From Cubamyces lactineus (Eukaryota > Basidiomycota > Agaricomycetes > Polyporales > Polyporaceae), in the NCBI GenBank assembly GCA_022376465.1, contig JACDTU010000015.1, forward strand, positions 1 through 64,000: DNA of 64,000 nucleotides, read 5' to 3'. Numbering within the stretch: position 1 is the first letter of the stretch; the number at the start of each line of letters is the position of its first letter. This document shows, piece by piece, positions 45,419-57,678 of the stretch. Below the pieces are notes generated by a model. It worked only from the letters and a program-made list of their open reading frames with translations. It made no database searches and was not told where the DNA came from. The translations under genes were made by a program, and so were the position numbers.

Positions 45419-47514
45419 GCGTCACATCCCGAGTCTCGTCAGCGCTGAATAGTCGCAGCGTTGAACTCTGCAACCGGACGAGAAACCCCACGGGGCCCAG
45501 GACGACAACACATTCGGAGGTGACATGGAACGTAAGTGGGCCGTTCTTGTTCCATAGACCTCGAGAGGCGTGTCGTACTGCGGCCTGCAGAGGACAGATT
45601 CAGTAACAAGTGCGAAGAAGCACGGAGAACTTTGGTAGTAGCTCTAGGCCACCCATGACCATTCCCGTGCAAGCCAGTAGGAGGCAAAGAAACAAGTGCG
45701 TAACCCTCGCTTGACACGAGAATCCTTGAATGACGTTGAGGTGAACGCCACTGACATGGCGAACACTCGCTGTGCGAGGTCACGCGAGACGGTGGCAACT
45801 CCGCGAGGACATTTAATGACTAGGACCAAGTGGTCTAGTTGCACCATTCGAGAAGAAAGCCGTTGTGCGTTGCATAGTGATGGGAGGAAGTTGCTGCGAA
45901 GTATCGAATGGATCAGACTCGGCTACGAGCGGGTCGGAGCGAGTATGGGAAAACCTGCGGTACATCCCATGCTGGCTCCCCTCGGGGCATCAGCGACTTC
46001 ACGAAATATAAACGGCAGATGCCCTCACCTCCGACTAGTTCCGGAGGAAGAAGCTTCAGGTACAGCGCAGATAGCAGGACTGCTCAGTTGACGAGGATCC
46101 CAACGGTACACTGGTTCAGAGAATTGGTATTGAATGTTAGATGCGGTCGATTTCCGTACGACAATACCAGTGTCAGTAGATAAGAGGTATGCCGTCTCAG
46201 GCTCTCTGAAACTCTTGAAGTGCTGTGATAGATGACGCAACTGCGATGGTGCCAACTTGCAGTATGCCAGCTGCAAAGGATATTTGCAGGTAGGCTGAGG
46301 TAAGTTGTGCGACCTGCAGTTGTGAGCGAGCTGGTGCAGCCAAGACCAAACTATACAATCGAGGTGACTTACTGCGCCAACCGGTCCGCCGGAAGAAGTT
46401 ACTATGCGTGTTGCCACAGGGTCGCGGCTACCAATACTACTGCCGAAGTAAGAGCTAATATTCCCATGGACAATGCGATCGGCGGTGGTGCGCACCTTTG
46501 TCGTAGAGGTTACCGCCGGATGCTCGGAAGCAACAAGCCAAGAAGACGAGCCTAGCCCTCCGTAGGCGTTGAGGCTCATGAGCAAGTGCTACGCTGCCAA
46601 CCAGATCTTTTCAAATCTCAACCTAAATCCCGAGGAATCGCGGGAACGGTGTGGTATAGGCGAATCTCGGACCGTCCTGGTCCTGGCCGAGGTTGGCCTG
46701 GTGCGAGCGGCATTTACAGCATTGGGCGAACGCCACCTACGTTTTGTTCTGTTGTGGACGTCTTGACAGGCGTTCAGTAGACAGTTCGCAGTAGGATTGG
46801 TCGCCCGGCTTGATACGGTCCAACCCGGGATCCCATCGGAACTCTCCGCGTCCCGGTACCATCGGGGGTCACACGCGTTCCTGTAACATGTCACATTATA
46901 CCACTCGGAGACGACTTTGGCTTGCAACGTCTGTCTTTCAATGTCCGCCAAATAAGTTCCCAACCCCCTGCAGGAATTGATTCCAGAGAGGTTTCCAACC
47001 AGGAATCAGGATCAAGATTTTGAGCGCCGTTGACGGAGACGACTCTGATTCTACCTCGCGATTTGCAGGAACGAAGCTGACTGCCAATGCTCACATTTTC
47101 CGGGCGCGAAACCCCTGCCCACGGCGTTTGTCTATTGCATCATATCTTTAACAGTCATGGATTTTTCTCGCAATTTAGCGCAGCCTCGATGGTCCAGAAT
47201 CGCGACGACACCCTGCGATCTTGCTGGCCAGAGTCTCATGTTATCGAGTACGTGGTTCAAGCGTGAGGAAAGTTAGGTATGGCACAATGGCTTCTCTCAG
47301 CAAACTCCGCATGTATGTCACCGAGGAATACTAGTGAGTTCATTACCTCCTAAAGAATCTGCAGCCCGCCGCCCATTGATACCCCCTTCAGTTGTCAGGG
47401 TCACCGTGGCATGTGCCATGTGTGACTCTCGTTCTGGACTGTGTAGTCGACATGATCTTGCATCTACGGAGCACGAAGCGTCACCGAGTATGCAAGCATA
47501 TGTCCAGGTCCCAG
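45419..47514. other. Intergenic; possible membrane-protein relic
   Basis: About 2.1 kb. A 187-codon minus-strand frame (46025-46585) contains hydrophobic stretches after likely splice sites (VAQLTSAYLQISFAAGILQ) that could be a decayed DUF6534 piece in divergent orientation to UbiA 2, but the match is too weak to call. Nothing else was recognised. Confidence 0.25.
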
Positions 47515-47522
47515 CATAAAAG
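47515..47522 (+). promoter_or_regulatory. TATA-like box of UbiA 2
   Basis: CATAAAAG lies about 50 bp before the ATG at 47571. It is only 10 bp before an in-frame ATG at 47532, which is therefore less likely to be the start. Confidence 0.4.
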
Positions 47523-47570
47523 ACGAAGCGGATGACAACACCTCATCCTCCAGGTCCTGCACTAGTCGCC

Positions 47571-48710
47571 ATGTCTTTCCCTCTCCTGAGCCAACTGAGC
47601 CACAGCATGTCTCGTTGCACGCATGCCCTTCTTTACTTCATTCACACCCTCATACTCTTCACAAAGACTGACATCAATTGTACACTCGTCCCCGTCGTAC
47701 GTTTCACTCCCACTCGTTTGTAGTATCCCCGCTTGTGCTCATCAAACCGCCCGTGCTCTAGACTCTCCTAGCTGCCGCATCCGCGCCACTCCGCGATATC
47801 TCTCACTTGCCACACGCTATGTTCTGGCTGTGGCTCAATATCCTGCAGTTCGACGTATCCAACCAGATCATCGGCCTTGACGAGGACAAGCTCAACAAGC
47901 AGTGGCGACCACTTCCCGCCAAGCGCATGACATACAATCAGGCCGTGGTCTTCAGATGGCTGCTCATCCCGGCCTGTTGGCTTCTATCGGCGTGCTACAG
48001 TAGGCAGACCGTCTATGCGAGTGTAGCGCTCTGCACTTTCACGGTCATGCACAACGAGCTCGCGATGCACAACCACTGGTTCATGAAGAACGTCCTCAAC
48101 GGGCTCGGGTTCGCCTCTTTTGAAGTTGGCGCGACGCTCATCGCGGGCAAGTCTCGTCTCCCATACTCGTTCCAGAGAACGAAACCTGAACGGTGCTTCC
48201 TCCACAGGTGCGAATCGGGCGCGACTCGACGATGTCGCAGTACTCTCCGTGATCGCGAGTGCCGGCATCCTCGTCACGACGATGCACAGCCAGGACTTCC
48301 GGGACGAAGAAGGTGACCGCGCCATCGGCCGGAAGACGATCCCGATCGTCTTCGGGGGCATGGCCAAGTACATGCTCTTCGTGCCGATGGTGCTCTGGTC
48401 CGCGGGCCTCTGCCGCATGTGGGACATCGACGTCGCGACCGGCCTCGTCTTCGTCGCGCTCACGTTCTACGTCGGCTTCCAGTACCTCCTCGCGCACTCG
48501 GCGAAGGAGTTCCAGGTCGCGTTCAACTGGTACACCGTACGTCGCGATCTTCCCTCCGTCTTCCCAGGACTTTGTCCTTGTCGCTCAATGCGCCGGCCGG
48601 CTGCTGATCGTGACTTTGCTTCGGAACAGGTCTGGATGAGCTGCGCGTATGCGATGCCGGCATATTACCGGATGTTCAGCCACGGCGCCCCCCTCGTGCT
48701 TCGCGCGTAG
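47571..48710 (+). CDS. UbiA-family prenyltransferase or terpene cyclase 2 (4 exons)
   Basis: A paralogue of UbiA 1 with the same four-exon structure: 47571-47696, 47762-48146, 48208-48536 and 48630-48710, giving 306 residues (319 if the ATG at 47532 is used). Exon 3 is 329 nt in both copies. Intron 2 has a GC donor (GG|GCAAGT). The first metal-diphosphate motif is changed: N76-x3-G80-x3-D84 (NQIIGLDED), where copy 1 has Asp at the middle position; a nearby D82 might compensate. The second motif, D200FRDEEGD207, is intact. Hydrophobic helices are kept (FRWLLIPACWLLSACY, MVLWSAGLCRMW). The frame is fully open, so this is a living gene with possibly altered catalysis. The product is unknown. Confidence 0.88.
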
Positions 48711-50225
48711 AGCCTCATCTCCTCGTACTTCAGAACGAGTGGTGTGTTTCGAATCACCAATGAGGATGGAAACGTCTAGAGGTCATGTTGGTCTCGACAA
48801 TTTGGATACTAGTCTTCGGTATACCTATCACGATATGACGTTAGGGCCCGAATATACAAAATATTCGCACATGTGAACCGTTGAGAAGAGATCGCGCACC
48901 GACTCAGCATCCGGACGATGTCGCAATACCCATCTGATCAATGCATATTGCAAGCTTCAGCCACTAAACAGACATATGACGGCGGCGATGCCGTGAGCGT
49001 ATGGTTACCGAAGGGATCCAACGATTCACCGAAAAACATAGGCAGCTAACGTTGTGATCTCCAGTCAAGTCGTAAGGCACGCATAGGAAAGCAGCGCACG
49101 CTGTACTAGTACGCACTGTGCAACACGTCAAAGAGTCAAGACACCGTGAACGCCACACCCTCAAGTTTACGTGCAATATTGTCGCATTACCCCGCTCTCC
49201 ACCCGCTGTTGATGCTGCGAGCATCAGAGCGATTGTCGCATTCTCCGCAGCGAGCGCCGACCCCTCCGATGCTGGTCGGCGCGTCAGTATGACCATGGGG
49301 AAGATCGTCCAAGTGAAGGATGCCGACCGCGCGACTACAAATTCATTGGGAGGGGCTGCAGCCTGAGGATCGCCTAGCCTCGCGCTAGGAGCAACGAGAC
49401 GGGCTGTAGCACTCCAGCTTACATCTGGAGTGTGCGTAGGTTGTGCTTCTCATGATACCTCCGCGCTGCAGACGCGGGAGCGGCGTTCTTCCAAGGGACG
49501 GAACAGGGAGCTTGCGGTGATTGGCAGCAGTAGAACGTGAAGTGCGAGCGTCCCTATGCTTCTGGCGCGCGGGAGATTCTACTCCCTCGTTCTCTAGTGT
49601 ACAGAGGTACGGGATGGACCTGTAGCTGTTCTTACATATATGGATTGAGGCGATCCAGGGGCACGGAAGTCTGTACCAGACCCACCTGGCTAATGGTTCT
49701 CGTAGGTATAACGAGGGCATAAGCGTCCACTAAAACACGTTCGAGCGTTCCCATCGTGACTCGAGTATAGGCAGTCGCCGCCGCTGATCAGTTGCTGGTA
49801 GGGGCCAGGTGTGTCTCGGGGCCGTCCGAGGGAATGGCCAGTGGCACCGGTCGAGGTACTAAAGCGCAGGCTCAGAAAAGTCGGACGTGTACGATACGTC
49901 CGACGTGTTGCATCACAGTGATGAAAGGCCCGGCGTACATCACAGTGACCTGTGCGGTCACTGTATATTGGGGTCAATTCAGACTATCGTCGAAAGGGAA
50001 GAAAATCAACGTCGACGAGTTGTCATCGCCCGGCCCACGAACGATCAGTCGAAAATGGGGAAGATATGTGCGACGGTCAGCTGGAGGCCGTCCTGACGTC
50101 TGTCTACGCTGTAATTGCGAATGCGGCCCTGCGTGAGAGAATGTCATACTTGGAATGTTGTTCCACGTACCTCAGGCCGGCCCGCCCATGCTTCACAGAA
50201 GTACGCCACCCCCCCTCTCTTGTTC
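48711..50225. other. Intergenic
   Basis: About 1.5 kb between UbiA 2 and the DUF6533 gene. No gene was recognised; scattered open frames lack splice-compatible continuation. Confidence 0.35.
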
Positions 50226-51791
50226 CTATAGGTTACCGTGGGCGGGCTCCTGTACGGAGAGTGCAGGGCTCACGTTGCGTAGCGGCCCGTCGAGATTCTC
50301 GATTACGTACGGGGCATCGTGCTCATGGACCCCGTAGACGTGCACATCGGACCAGTGCAGAGGTTCCTCAACATCGCCTCCAAGTCTATCGGCGAACTGG
50401 AGCCCGCGCAGGTCGAGCATGAAGCGCGACAGGCAGATGGAGGTGATTCTGTCGGAGATGAGTGATGAGACGTGGCGACGGACGAGGTCGCAGCGTGCAA
50501 GACTCGAGGATTAGGAAAGTGTGAAGAGACCCACACTTGAGAGAAGTAAGGCCAAGCGAGCCAAACGGCCAGTTCCTGCGCGGAGACAGTGGAGTGAGAA
50601 GCAAGGCAATGTGTGAATGGAATGAGACACACGTGTCCGACCTGGTGATAGGATCAGTATGCGCGTTACGCGGGCCAAGGACAGTCTGTGAATGCTCAAC
50701 ATACAAGTTTCGAGATGAGAGACACAAGCTGAATAGCGACCAAGATTCTTGCGTAACACGGTCAGTGCAATAGGCACAGTACGCATGTAGAGAACATACA
50801 GGAAGTATACTGTTCCTGTCGCCAGCGAGAAGACTGATAAGTACGAGTTTAGTTGCCCCAATCGTAAACAAGCGATACGTACCATCGCGGAGCAGCAAAT
50901 CGGCAAGAGGAGTGTGCATCCTAGTGCGCAATGACTGCCTCTTGATATCTACCGTCTTCATCCAGGTCAAGACGACTAAGATTACGCCCGCTGTGATTGT
51001 CGTGGCCCTCGATATAATATAGACTGTGAATTACGGGCCCCGAGTTAGCAAGTTACCTTCAGCGGGGTAAGCAATACGTTGTCAGTACCACTGTGTTTGA
51101 GTAGCGCGGTTAGCTCCGCGAGTGCGTCTCGGGACGTCTACATGCTTACTTCATTGTGACACTTGAGGAGACATCGTATATGTACACGCATCCGACCGGG
51201 GGTCCAGCGGAAACGGTAACGTAGTGAGCAGCTTCGTACTGCCGGTATAAGGATGAGCTGAAGTATGAGGTTTCCGATTTTGCATGAGCGTACTCACCAG
51301 ACCCAAGATTGGCCCAACAATGGTCAGAAGGAGGACAGCGAGCAGGGGCGTCCAATTTCTGCCGCACACGCCGTACACTCTCAAGCAGATGAAGGCTGCA
51401 TATCGCATGAGGAAGAAGCAACTAGTTGAGGAGGGTCGTACACACCGGAGAAGGCGAGATAGTTTAGGAATACGAGTGCGTCGTCTACATGAGCAATACC
51501 TCCGCACCTAGCACAGAAGGAGGTCAATCAGGTTGATTATATAGGTCTTTGGAGGCTCACGTCTACGCATTCCTAGATTAGTTTCAACGCCCATGTCGCA
51601 TATCATGGACGTATAAGACCCTACCTTTTCACTCGAATGCAGCACGAAAGCCTTGTGTATGAGAAACACTCGCTCTATCACCGCGATATAACGCATGGTG
51701 AAGTACACGATTGTTGCTCCGGAGAACTCCCTCTGCCAAATGCGGCGATACTCCATTGCGAGGGTAAGCGCGAAATCATACCATAACAAAA
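50226..51791 (-). CDS. DUF6533-family multi-spanning membrane protein (5' end unresolved)
   Basis: A basidiomycete-type seven-helix-like membrane protein of unknown function. Visible exons: 51791-51625 (LWYDFALTLAMEYRRIW and TIVYFTMRYIAVI, the DUF6533 signature), 51507-51446, 51395-51298 (FICLRVYGVCGRNW), about 51233-51149 (AGPPVGCVYIYDV), 51023-50883 (GVILVVLTWMKTVDIKRQS and PLADLLLRDG), a GTVYFLYVLYMRT exon (about 50824-50770), and a last exon with LSRFMLDLRGLQFA ending at the TAG at 50226. The first coding exon was not found, and the junction between the first two visible exons is off frame unless a small exon lies between them; the paralogue at 63.6-64.0 kb shows the same phase, which favours a missed exon over a mutation. 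Whether the gene is active is open. Confidence 0.7.
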
Positions 51792-52924
51792 CTGCAAGAA
51801 CAAGTTCACCATGAGTACGTCTGCTACACTACTTCATATGGAGGGAGATACGGCGCACCTGAAGATGCGAGAATAAGATGGTTTTCAATAAGCCTACAAT
51901 ATACTCTTGTTAACTCAGAAAGAAATGACGTCAGCTATGCGACGGTCAGAATGGGACGTACAGCCTAGGATAGTCCGGCAGTACCTCCCATGCGTAGCTT
52001 GACTTGGACTTCAACATACCGAGGCGCTCCCCTTCAAGTCGACGGGAATCATCCCAGAAAGACTGTGATCTAGGCCGGGTCGAGCTCGAGAGAACGAACA
52101 GCCACCAGTTTCGACAAGGATATATACCCATCGGTGAGCAACCGGCGTATTTCGAAATGTATCGCGCTAATCCTGTGGCCGCTGTCAGTGAGGCACAGCC
52201 TTGAGATCTTTACGGAGACGCCGTACGATAGACCTCTGCATGGCTTACCGCGACTATGATCGCAACGTGTGTCTCAGACATGCCCCGTAAGCATGGTTCC
52301 GGACCGTTCATCTACTTGGTTCTGCTTCTAGGATGCGTGAGCAGCATAACTTGATCGAGTCTACAACAGGACCACGGCCAAATAATGGGGAGTGGCAGGA
52401 TGAAGGCGGCATAGCGCAGCCTGATGGTGGAGGCGAAGTCCGTGCGAAGGCCTTGAAACACCTGGGATCTGACAGCTGCGAGGGTCCATTCGGAATGGCA
52501 CCACGACTCGTCTCATCAGCTGATTCCATACATATCTTGTAAGGGGATGAGATGAAGGTGACTACCAAAAGCAGCTTGAATACGAGCGGTGGTACATACC
52601 GGAGCCAAAGAGTATAAGGCTGGCAGTTAGACGCCATCAAGACCAGCGCCGTGGGCGCTGGATGGCGGTCCTCCGCTAGCGCCGCCGCACCCAGGCGTGC
52701 GTGAGGATGCACCATGACCACGTCGATGCAGGTGGGAACACTGGGACGGGATCAGAGAAGCAACATGGCCCTCAGAGCGAGACAGGACGAAGAGGTGTGT
52801 ATTGTATAACAACCTGGGTCAATAGCCATACTTATCTCGAGTCCCTACAGGGCTCGGAGCCCACTCGCACGTCTCACATTCCTCGCCTTACCACCCAGGC
52901 CGCCTATCTTATGTGTATTGTCAC
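51792..52924. other. Intergenic, includes the unresolved 5' end of the DUF6533 gene
   Basis: No convincing first exon or other gene was found. A 137-codon minus-strand frame (52308-52721) has no recognised features. Confidence 0.3.
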
Positions 52925-53330
52925 CTACTGCCGCTCTATGTCAACCATATTGATAGGCGCTCCCGTCGAAAATGAGAGCGGAGACCGTTCGTCACGCTTG
53001 CTCACCGATCCCACCGCTATGACTTCTCGCATCCCGAGCGTGAACAGGTTGTCGATGTACATCGGAATGTGCCAAGAATCGCCATCGCCGTCTTCAAGTT
53101 CCGTTTCGTTCGAGCTCGCGATCCACTCTGAAGAAGCACAATTACAATCCGACTTGTTGACGGGACCACGCGCGCCGAATGTAGGGACATGATCCAGCCC
53201 GCCCGAGTACCCAGGCAGCATGAGCGTCTTGCCGAGGTTTCCGACGATGTTCGCGGTGTTGAGCCCGAAGAGACGCATGAGAGAAGTACGCAAACCAGTA
53301 CGCAGAGACTCCTTGAGGATTCCAAAATTC
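52925..53330 (-). pseudogene. DUF6533-type C-terminal fragment
   Basis: The minus strand encodes a C-terminal tail (SLMRLFGLNTANIVGNLGKT ... LGMREVIAVGSVSKRDE) parallel to the tail of the disrupted gene further right (MRFLGLDTAHIIGNLGAT ... FGMREIIAVNSVAKCSE). No transmembrane exons of the family could be found upstream (53.3-54.4 kb), so it appears to be a partial copy. Confidence 0.6.
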
Positions 53331-54452
53331 TTCACCCCGTCAAGCCTATATAGAACGTCTCAAACAGTTTTACGACTAGTTCCGTATCCAGAACTTGAAG
53401 AAACAGACATACAGCATCTCTTGCGTGGCGTAGCTCAAATTGCCTGACATCGATTCGCGCATGCACTGGCTGGATCCTGGCTGATCGGTAGGAAGATGTT
53501 CGTTTGACTAGCCAAAGCTTGTTGCTAGGCCTGTGCCGGCGTCGAGGATACTGAATCAGTAAGAGGGGCAATGATACCCGTTGTCCAAGGACTGGTTTTG
53601 TCTGTCGAGCATATAGCGGCGTCTGGTTTGAATTACGCATCGTACCCCGATGCTTTGAATTCCTGGAAAGGTTCAGAATGATTGCGTACTGTCAATCTAA
53701 GCGCTGCATAGTAGGATAATACGTGAGTGAGGCTCAGTAGTTCCAGCCCAGGTGCACATGCATATCTGTACAAGCTGGCAGGAGACAGCGCGAAGTTCAG
53801 AATCAATGTCAGCATCGTAGTGACGACCGCGCGCCTAAATGTCCTTTGACTTCCCCTCTTTCTGAGAATGAAATGCTTGCAGTCCGCTATAAGTAAACCT
53901 ATCGCATGATTTATTGTTGATTACTCAATTCTTAGTCCGACAAGGAGAGGAAAACGAGCGGCCTCCGTCTATTATGACGGTGCTTAGTACATGATCGTAT
54001 GAAGAGGCTCTCTACAATGCTCGCCCGAGCGTTGCCTACGCACAATTATTTGCGATACCACGGCGTGCGCGGATCTCCCTGCAGATAAATGCGTTCCAGG
54101 CATGAAGGTTTGAACCCACCCAGATGCGCCCTGATGTGTACCATGAGCACCGTGCTTGCGCACGCGCGAAGTGAGTTCTCGCTCTTCGGTACTCTGGTAT
54201 ACCTGGTTAAATCGGATTGTACAGCACGCTGCATGAGACATGTCCTGGTGCCGGTGTATGAGTATCGTCGGCACCACCCCCTGTTGACTGACAAAGGGAG
54301 TCGTCGTACGGAATCAACTTCAAGTTGACTGAGGCAGACTACTACTGATGTGAGCCAACTTCCTCGCGACACATGCTCTCAAGATTATTGTTCACCAGAA
54401 AACTCTTCCTCCTCCGCAGACCTTTTCCGTACCTTTCTTCTCTTTCAATACC
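53331..54452. other. Intergenic
   Basis: No gene was recognised. A hydrophobic 60-codon minus-strand frame (53633-53815) could be a decayed exon of the fragment to its left. Confidence 0.25.
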
Positions 54453-54673
54453 TCAGCCATCGTGCCCATAGCTGTTCCGCCTCAACGTCTCGGGTGTCTG
54501 TTGCCGCGTCAGTATAACTGCCATATGCCGCCTTTCCAAATGGGCCATGTCCATGGATCTTACCGTAAAAGATAAGGGCCGACTCGGAAACAACTCGCTG
54601 CACTTGGCCACCGAGTTCACGGCTATTATCTCCCGCATGCCAAACGTGAAAGGGTCGTCGCTGCGCTGGAGGG

Positions 54674-55211
54674 TGACAAACTTCTGAACCTAGAAGGCTG
54701 GGAGCGACCTGTAAGCGACACAAAGAGAGTCTTCAGTCTGTGAGCGAATGACTATATTGCATAGTACAAGTACCTGTAAGCGACACAAGAGAGCTACAAG
54801 TACTTGGTAAGTAACTGCATATAAAGGCATAGGTAATGAAGGAACTTACTCTTCAGTCTGTGAGCAAACGACTGAAGAGTAGGGGCGAAGAATGTCCTCC
54901 TTATATACTGAGAGAGGAGTGCCATGAGTAAGCAAAGAAAGGAGGCATGTGATCGCTATGTACGATGAGTAAGACCATGGTGCGAGTATCGTGACATATG
55001 GTGTCATAGGTATAGAACCCTCTGGAAGGATCTGTAGCAGTGTAGAACGCAACGGAAAGATGGAGGGAATGAAAGAATGTCCAACTACAGTACGTACACT
55101 GAGCAGTCCATAAAAGGAAGGAAGAAAGTCCATGCTGTGCGCGTTGTAGGCGCCACAGCCACAAGGTCCACATTCCCGGTCCGGCACAGCCGATAACCTG
55201 GAAGTTCAACA
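54674..55211 (-). mobile_element. Solo copia LTR (538 bp) with GAGGG target duplication
   Basis: A complete LTR of the same family on the minus strand. GAGGG lies on both sides (54669-54673 and 55212-55216). The expected TGACG at its 3' terminus reads TGACA, another CpG change. It sits inside the last exon of the DUF6533 gene: the frame before it (GADKGDTL) continues after it (RSDDPFTFGMREI). It arose by recombination between the LTRs of a former full element. Confidence 0.93.
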
Positions 55212-56385
55212 GAGGGTGTCGCCCTTGTCAGCCCCACTCCCTGGGCCGGTCGTATCGCCAAGTTCGGTTTCCCACTTGGGTGAGGCAGAATTGGAGTGCA
55301 GGAATAGCTCTTCTTGAATGTTCCGCATATCGAGCGGTTCATACTCAGGTTGATATGAATGTGTGGGGAGCACCAATGTCGCACCAAGGTTGCCAATGAT
55401 GTGTGCGGTATCGAGGCCAAGGAAGCGCATGTCTGACTCAACTGGCGGCGCCAGGGAGTCGGTCTCGCACCCTCCGAGGGTTGCAAAGTAGAGCCCGCGC
55501 AGATTTAGTATCAGTCTTGATACTGTGATAGTGGTGAATCTGTGTGTTGACGACGGTTAGCATGGGAAACAATTAGTGGTAGAGACATAAAAGGTGAGGC
55601 GCACACTTGAGTGAAGTACGGCCAAATCAGCAAGAAGCCAGTTGACTTTGAGAGCGGGTCAGTGAATTCGACCTGAATGACTTATATAATTCACGCACGT
55701 TCCCGCCCTATAGAGGTCATGATGAGATCAAATATGCATGGAGGAGTAAGGCACGATAGTCCAACGCACCTTCAAGTTGAGAACCATTTGAGTGAGTTGA
55801 ACTATCAAAATGGAGCTCAAGGAGACGTGGTTGGACATGCTATCAGAGGTTCCCAGCGCGTATATAATTCACAGAAAGTAAGCGGTTCCTGTCATATATT
55901 CCTCACTTAACAGCGATGACTAGGACAGGCTATTAAACAGGCTTACCATCGCAAAGGAGTAGACTAACAAGAGGAGTGCGTATGCCAGCACGCCGTGCAT
56001 CTCTGATGATGCCAAACGTCTTAGCCCATGTCAAGATGGTGACAATAGCCTCCGCTGCAATTAGTGCCGCGTCTGACGCGCTTGAGCCTATAGGATAACC
56101 ACACTTGAGCTGCTGCACGCACAGTTACATGGCGTGAGACTGCGCATTTAGATATCTCTGTTGAAATCCTGTCAGTTGCGCTCGTATGAGGTCACTCAAT
56201 GGCGTAGTACGTACTTGGAAAGGAAACCAGTTGAGACCTTGTATATATATATGCATCCAAAGGGTGGGCCGGCTTGCACAGGAATGTAGCCAATCATCTC
56301 ATACTTTCAGAAAGTGAATGAGCTACGCTGTACAGCCCCCTCGGACGGGTACTCACAAGAGCCAGGAGTGGCCCAGGGACTTCAC

Positions 56386-56673
56386 TTAGTTCATTTATCC
56401 GTTTTACATCCACTAATGGAGTTGCTAGTTCCCAGAGCCCATTTCACAATGCGGGCTTGATCCACCCAGTGGATTATCCTATTGGGAGAATGGATAATCC
56501 ACTGCGCTGGGCACGGAAGCCTGCGGGATGATCCCATAGGATTATCCCAGAGATAATCTCGGACTGCCAGGTGCCTTAGCATACCAAAAAGTATGCACTC
56601 GCTCAGGTTCAAACACGAGCACTGCGCGCGAAGGGGTTTAGCATTGACAGTTTACCGCTACACCAAAGGGCCT
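56386..56673 (-). repeat. tRNA-derived SINE-like repeat, family 2, left copy
   Basis: The minus-strand head contains TGGTGTAGCGG (A-box-like) and GTTTGAACC (B-box-like) about 45 bp apart. A body follows with ACTTTTTGGTATGC, a short palindromic GGATTATCC repeat cluster, and the tail GGATAAATGAACTAA. It is a different family from the one at 17-18.7 kb. Its head faces the right copy. Confidence 0.75.
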
Positions 56674-56998
56674 TTACTAACGCTTCTTTGTATTGCGCTA
56701 TGTACTGCTTGTATATACAGCTCTATATATCACACTACCGGCTTACATGAACTCACACCGTGCAATGCTGCATAGATAGTCACATTGTATTTTTCTACTG
56801 TATACATGATACCTTGAAGTATCTTGCTATTTATCAGCTTACGTTGCAGTTCCGGAAAATCAGTGTGTACTTAGAACGTTCCAGTCGTGTAACTGAGCAC
56901 CTTCTGACATTGTACAGGCAATGAAGTATGCAAAGTATGCTCTCAGTGAAAAGACTCATAAGAATGGGTATATAGCATAGCGTACGTAGAGGCTTGTA
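56674..56998. other. Spacer between the family-2 SINE heads
   Basis: About 325 AT-rich bases with no gene. They separate the two head-to-head copies. Confidence 0.4.
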
Positions 56999-57144
56999 TA
57001 GGTTCTTTAGTCCAGTGGTAAACTGTCGATGCTAGACCCCTTCACGCGCAGTGCTCGTGTTTGAACCTGAGTGAGTGCATACTTTTTGGTATGCTAAGGC
57101 ACCTGGCAGTCCGAGATTATCTCTGGGATAATCCTATGGGATCA
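56999..57144 (+). repeat. SINE-like repeat, family 2, right copy, head part
   Basis: The head has TAGTCCAGTGGTAAAC and GTTTGAACC, then the ACTTTTTGGTATGC block. It is broken at 57144 by copia Copy 3, whose target duplication GATCA occupies 57140-57144. It continues at 63467. Confidence 0.78.
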
Positions 57145-57678
57145 TGTTGAACTTCCAGGTTATCGGCTGTGCCAGACCGGGAATGTGGACTTTGTGGCTG
57201 TGGCGCCTACAATGCGCACAGCATGGACTTTATTCCTTTTATGGACTGCTCAGTGTACGTACTGTAGTTGGACATTCTTTCATTCCCTCCATCTTTCCGT
57301 TGCGTTCTACACTGCTACGGATCCTTCCAGAGGGTTCTATACCTATGACACCATATGTCGCGATACTCGCACCATGGTCTTACTCATCGTACATAGCGAT
57401 CACATGCCTCCTTTCTTCGCTTACTCATGGCACTCCTCTCTCAGTATATAAGGAGGACATTCTTTGCCCCTACTCTTCAGTCGTTCGCTCACAGACTGAA
57501 GAGTAAGTTCCTTCATTACCTATGGTTACTTATGCAGTTACTTACCAAGTACTTGTAGCTCTCTTTGTGTCGCTCATAGGTACTTGTACTATGCAATATA
57601 GTCGTTCGCTCACAGACTGAAGACTCTCTTGTGTCGCTTACAGGTCGCTCCCAGCCTTCTAGGTTCAGAAGTTCGTCA
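57145..57678 (+). repeat. 5' LTR of Copy 3
   Basis: 534 bp. It contains the promoter TATA (TATATAAGG, near 57445) and two copies of a TCGCTCACAGACTGAAGA direct repeat about 120 bp apart. Recombination between this repeat pair explains the shorter LTR of Copy 1. Confidence 0.95.

Noticed and set aside
46025..46585. 187-codon minus-strand frame as a DUF6534 gene
   Set aside because: Only a weak hydrophobic match in one exon-like piece; no signature block and no neighbouring exons were found.
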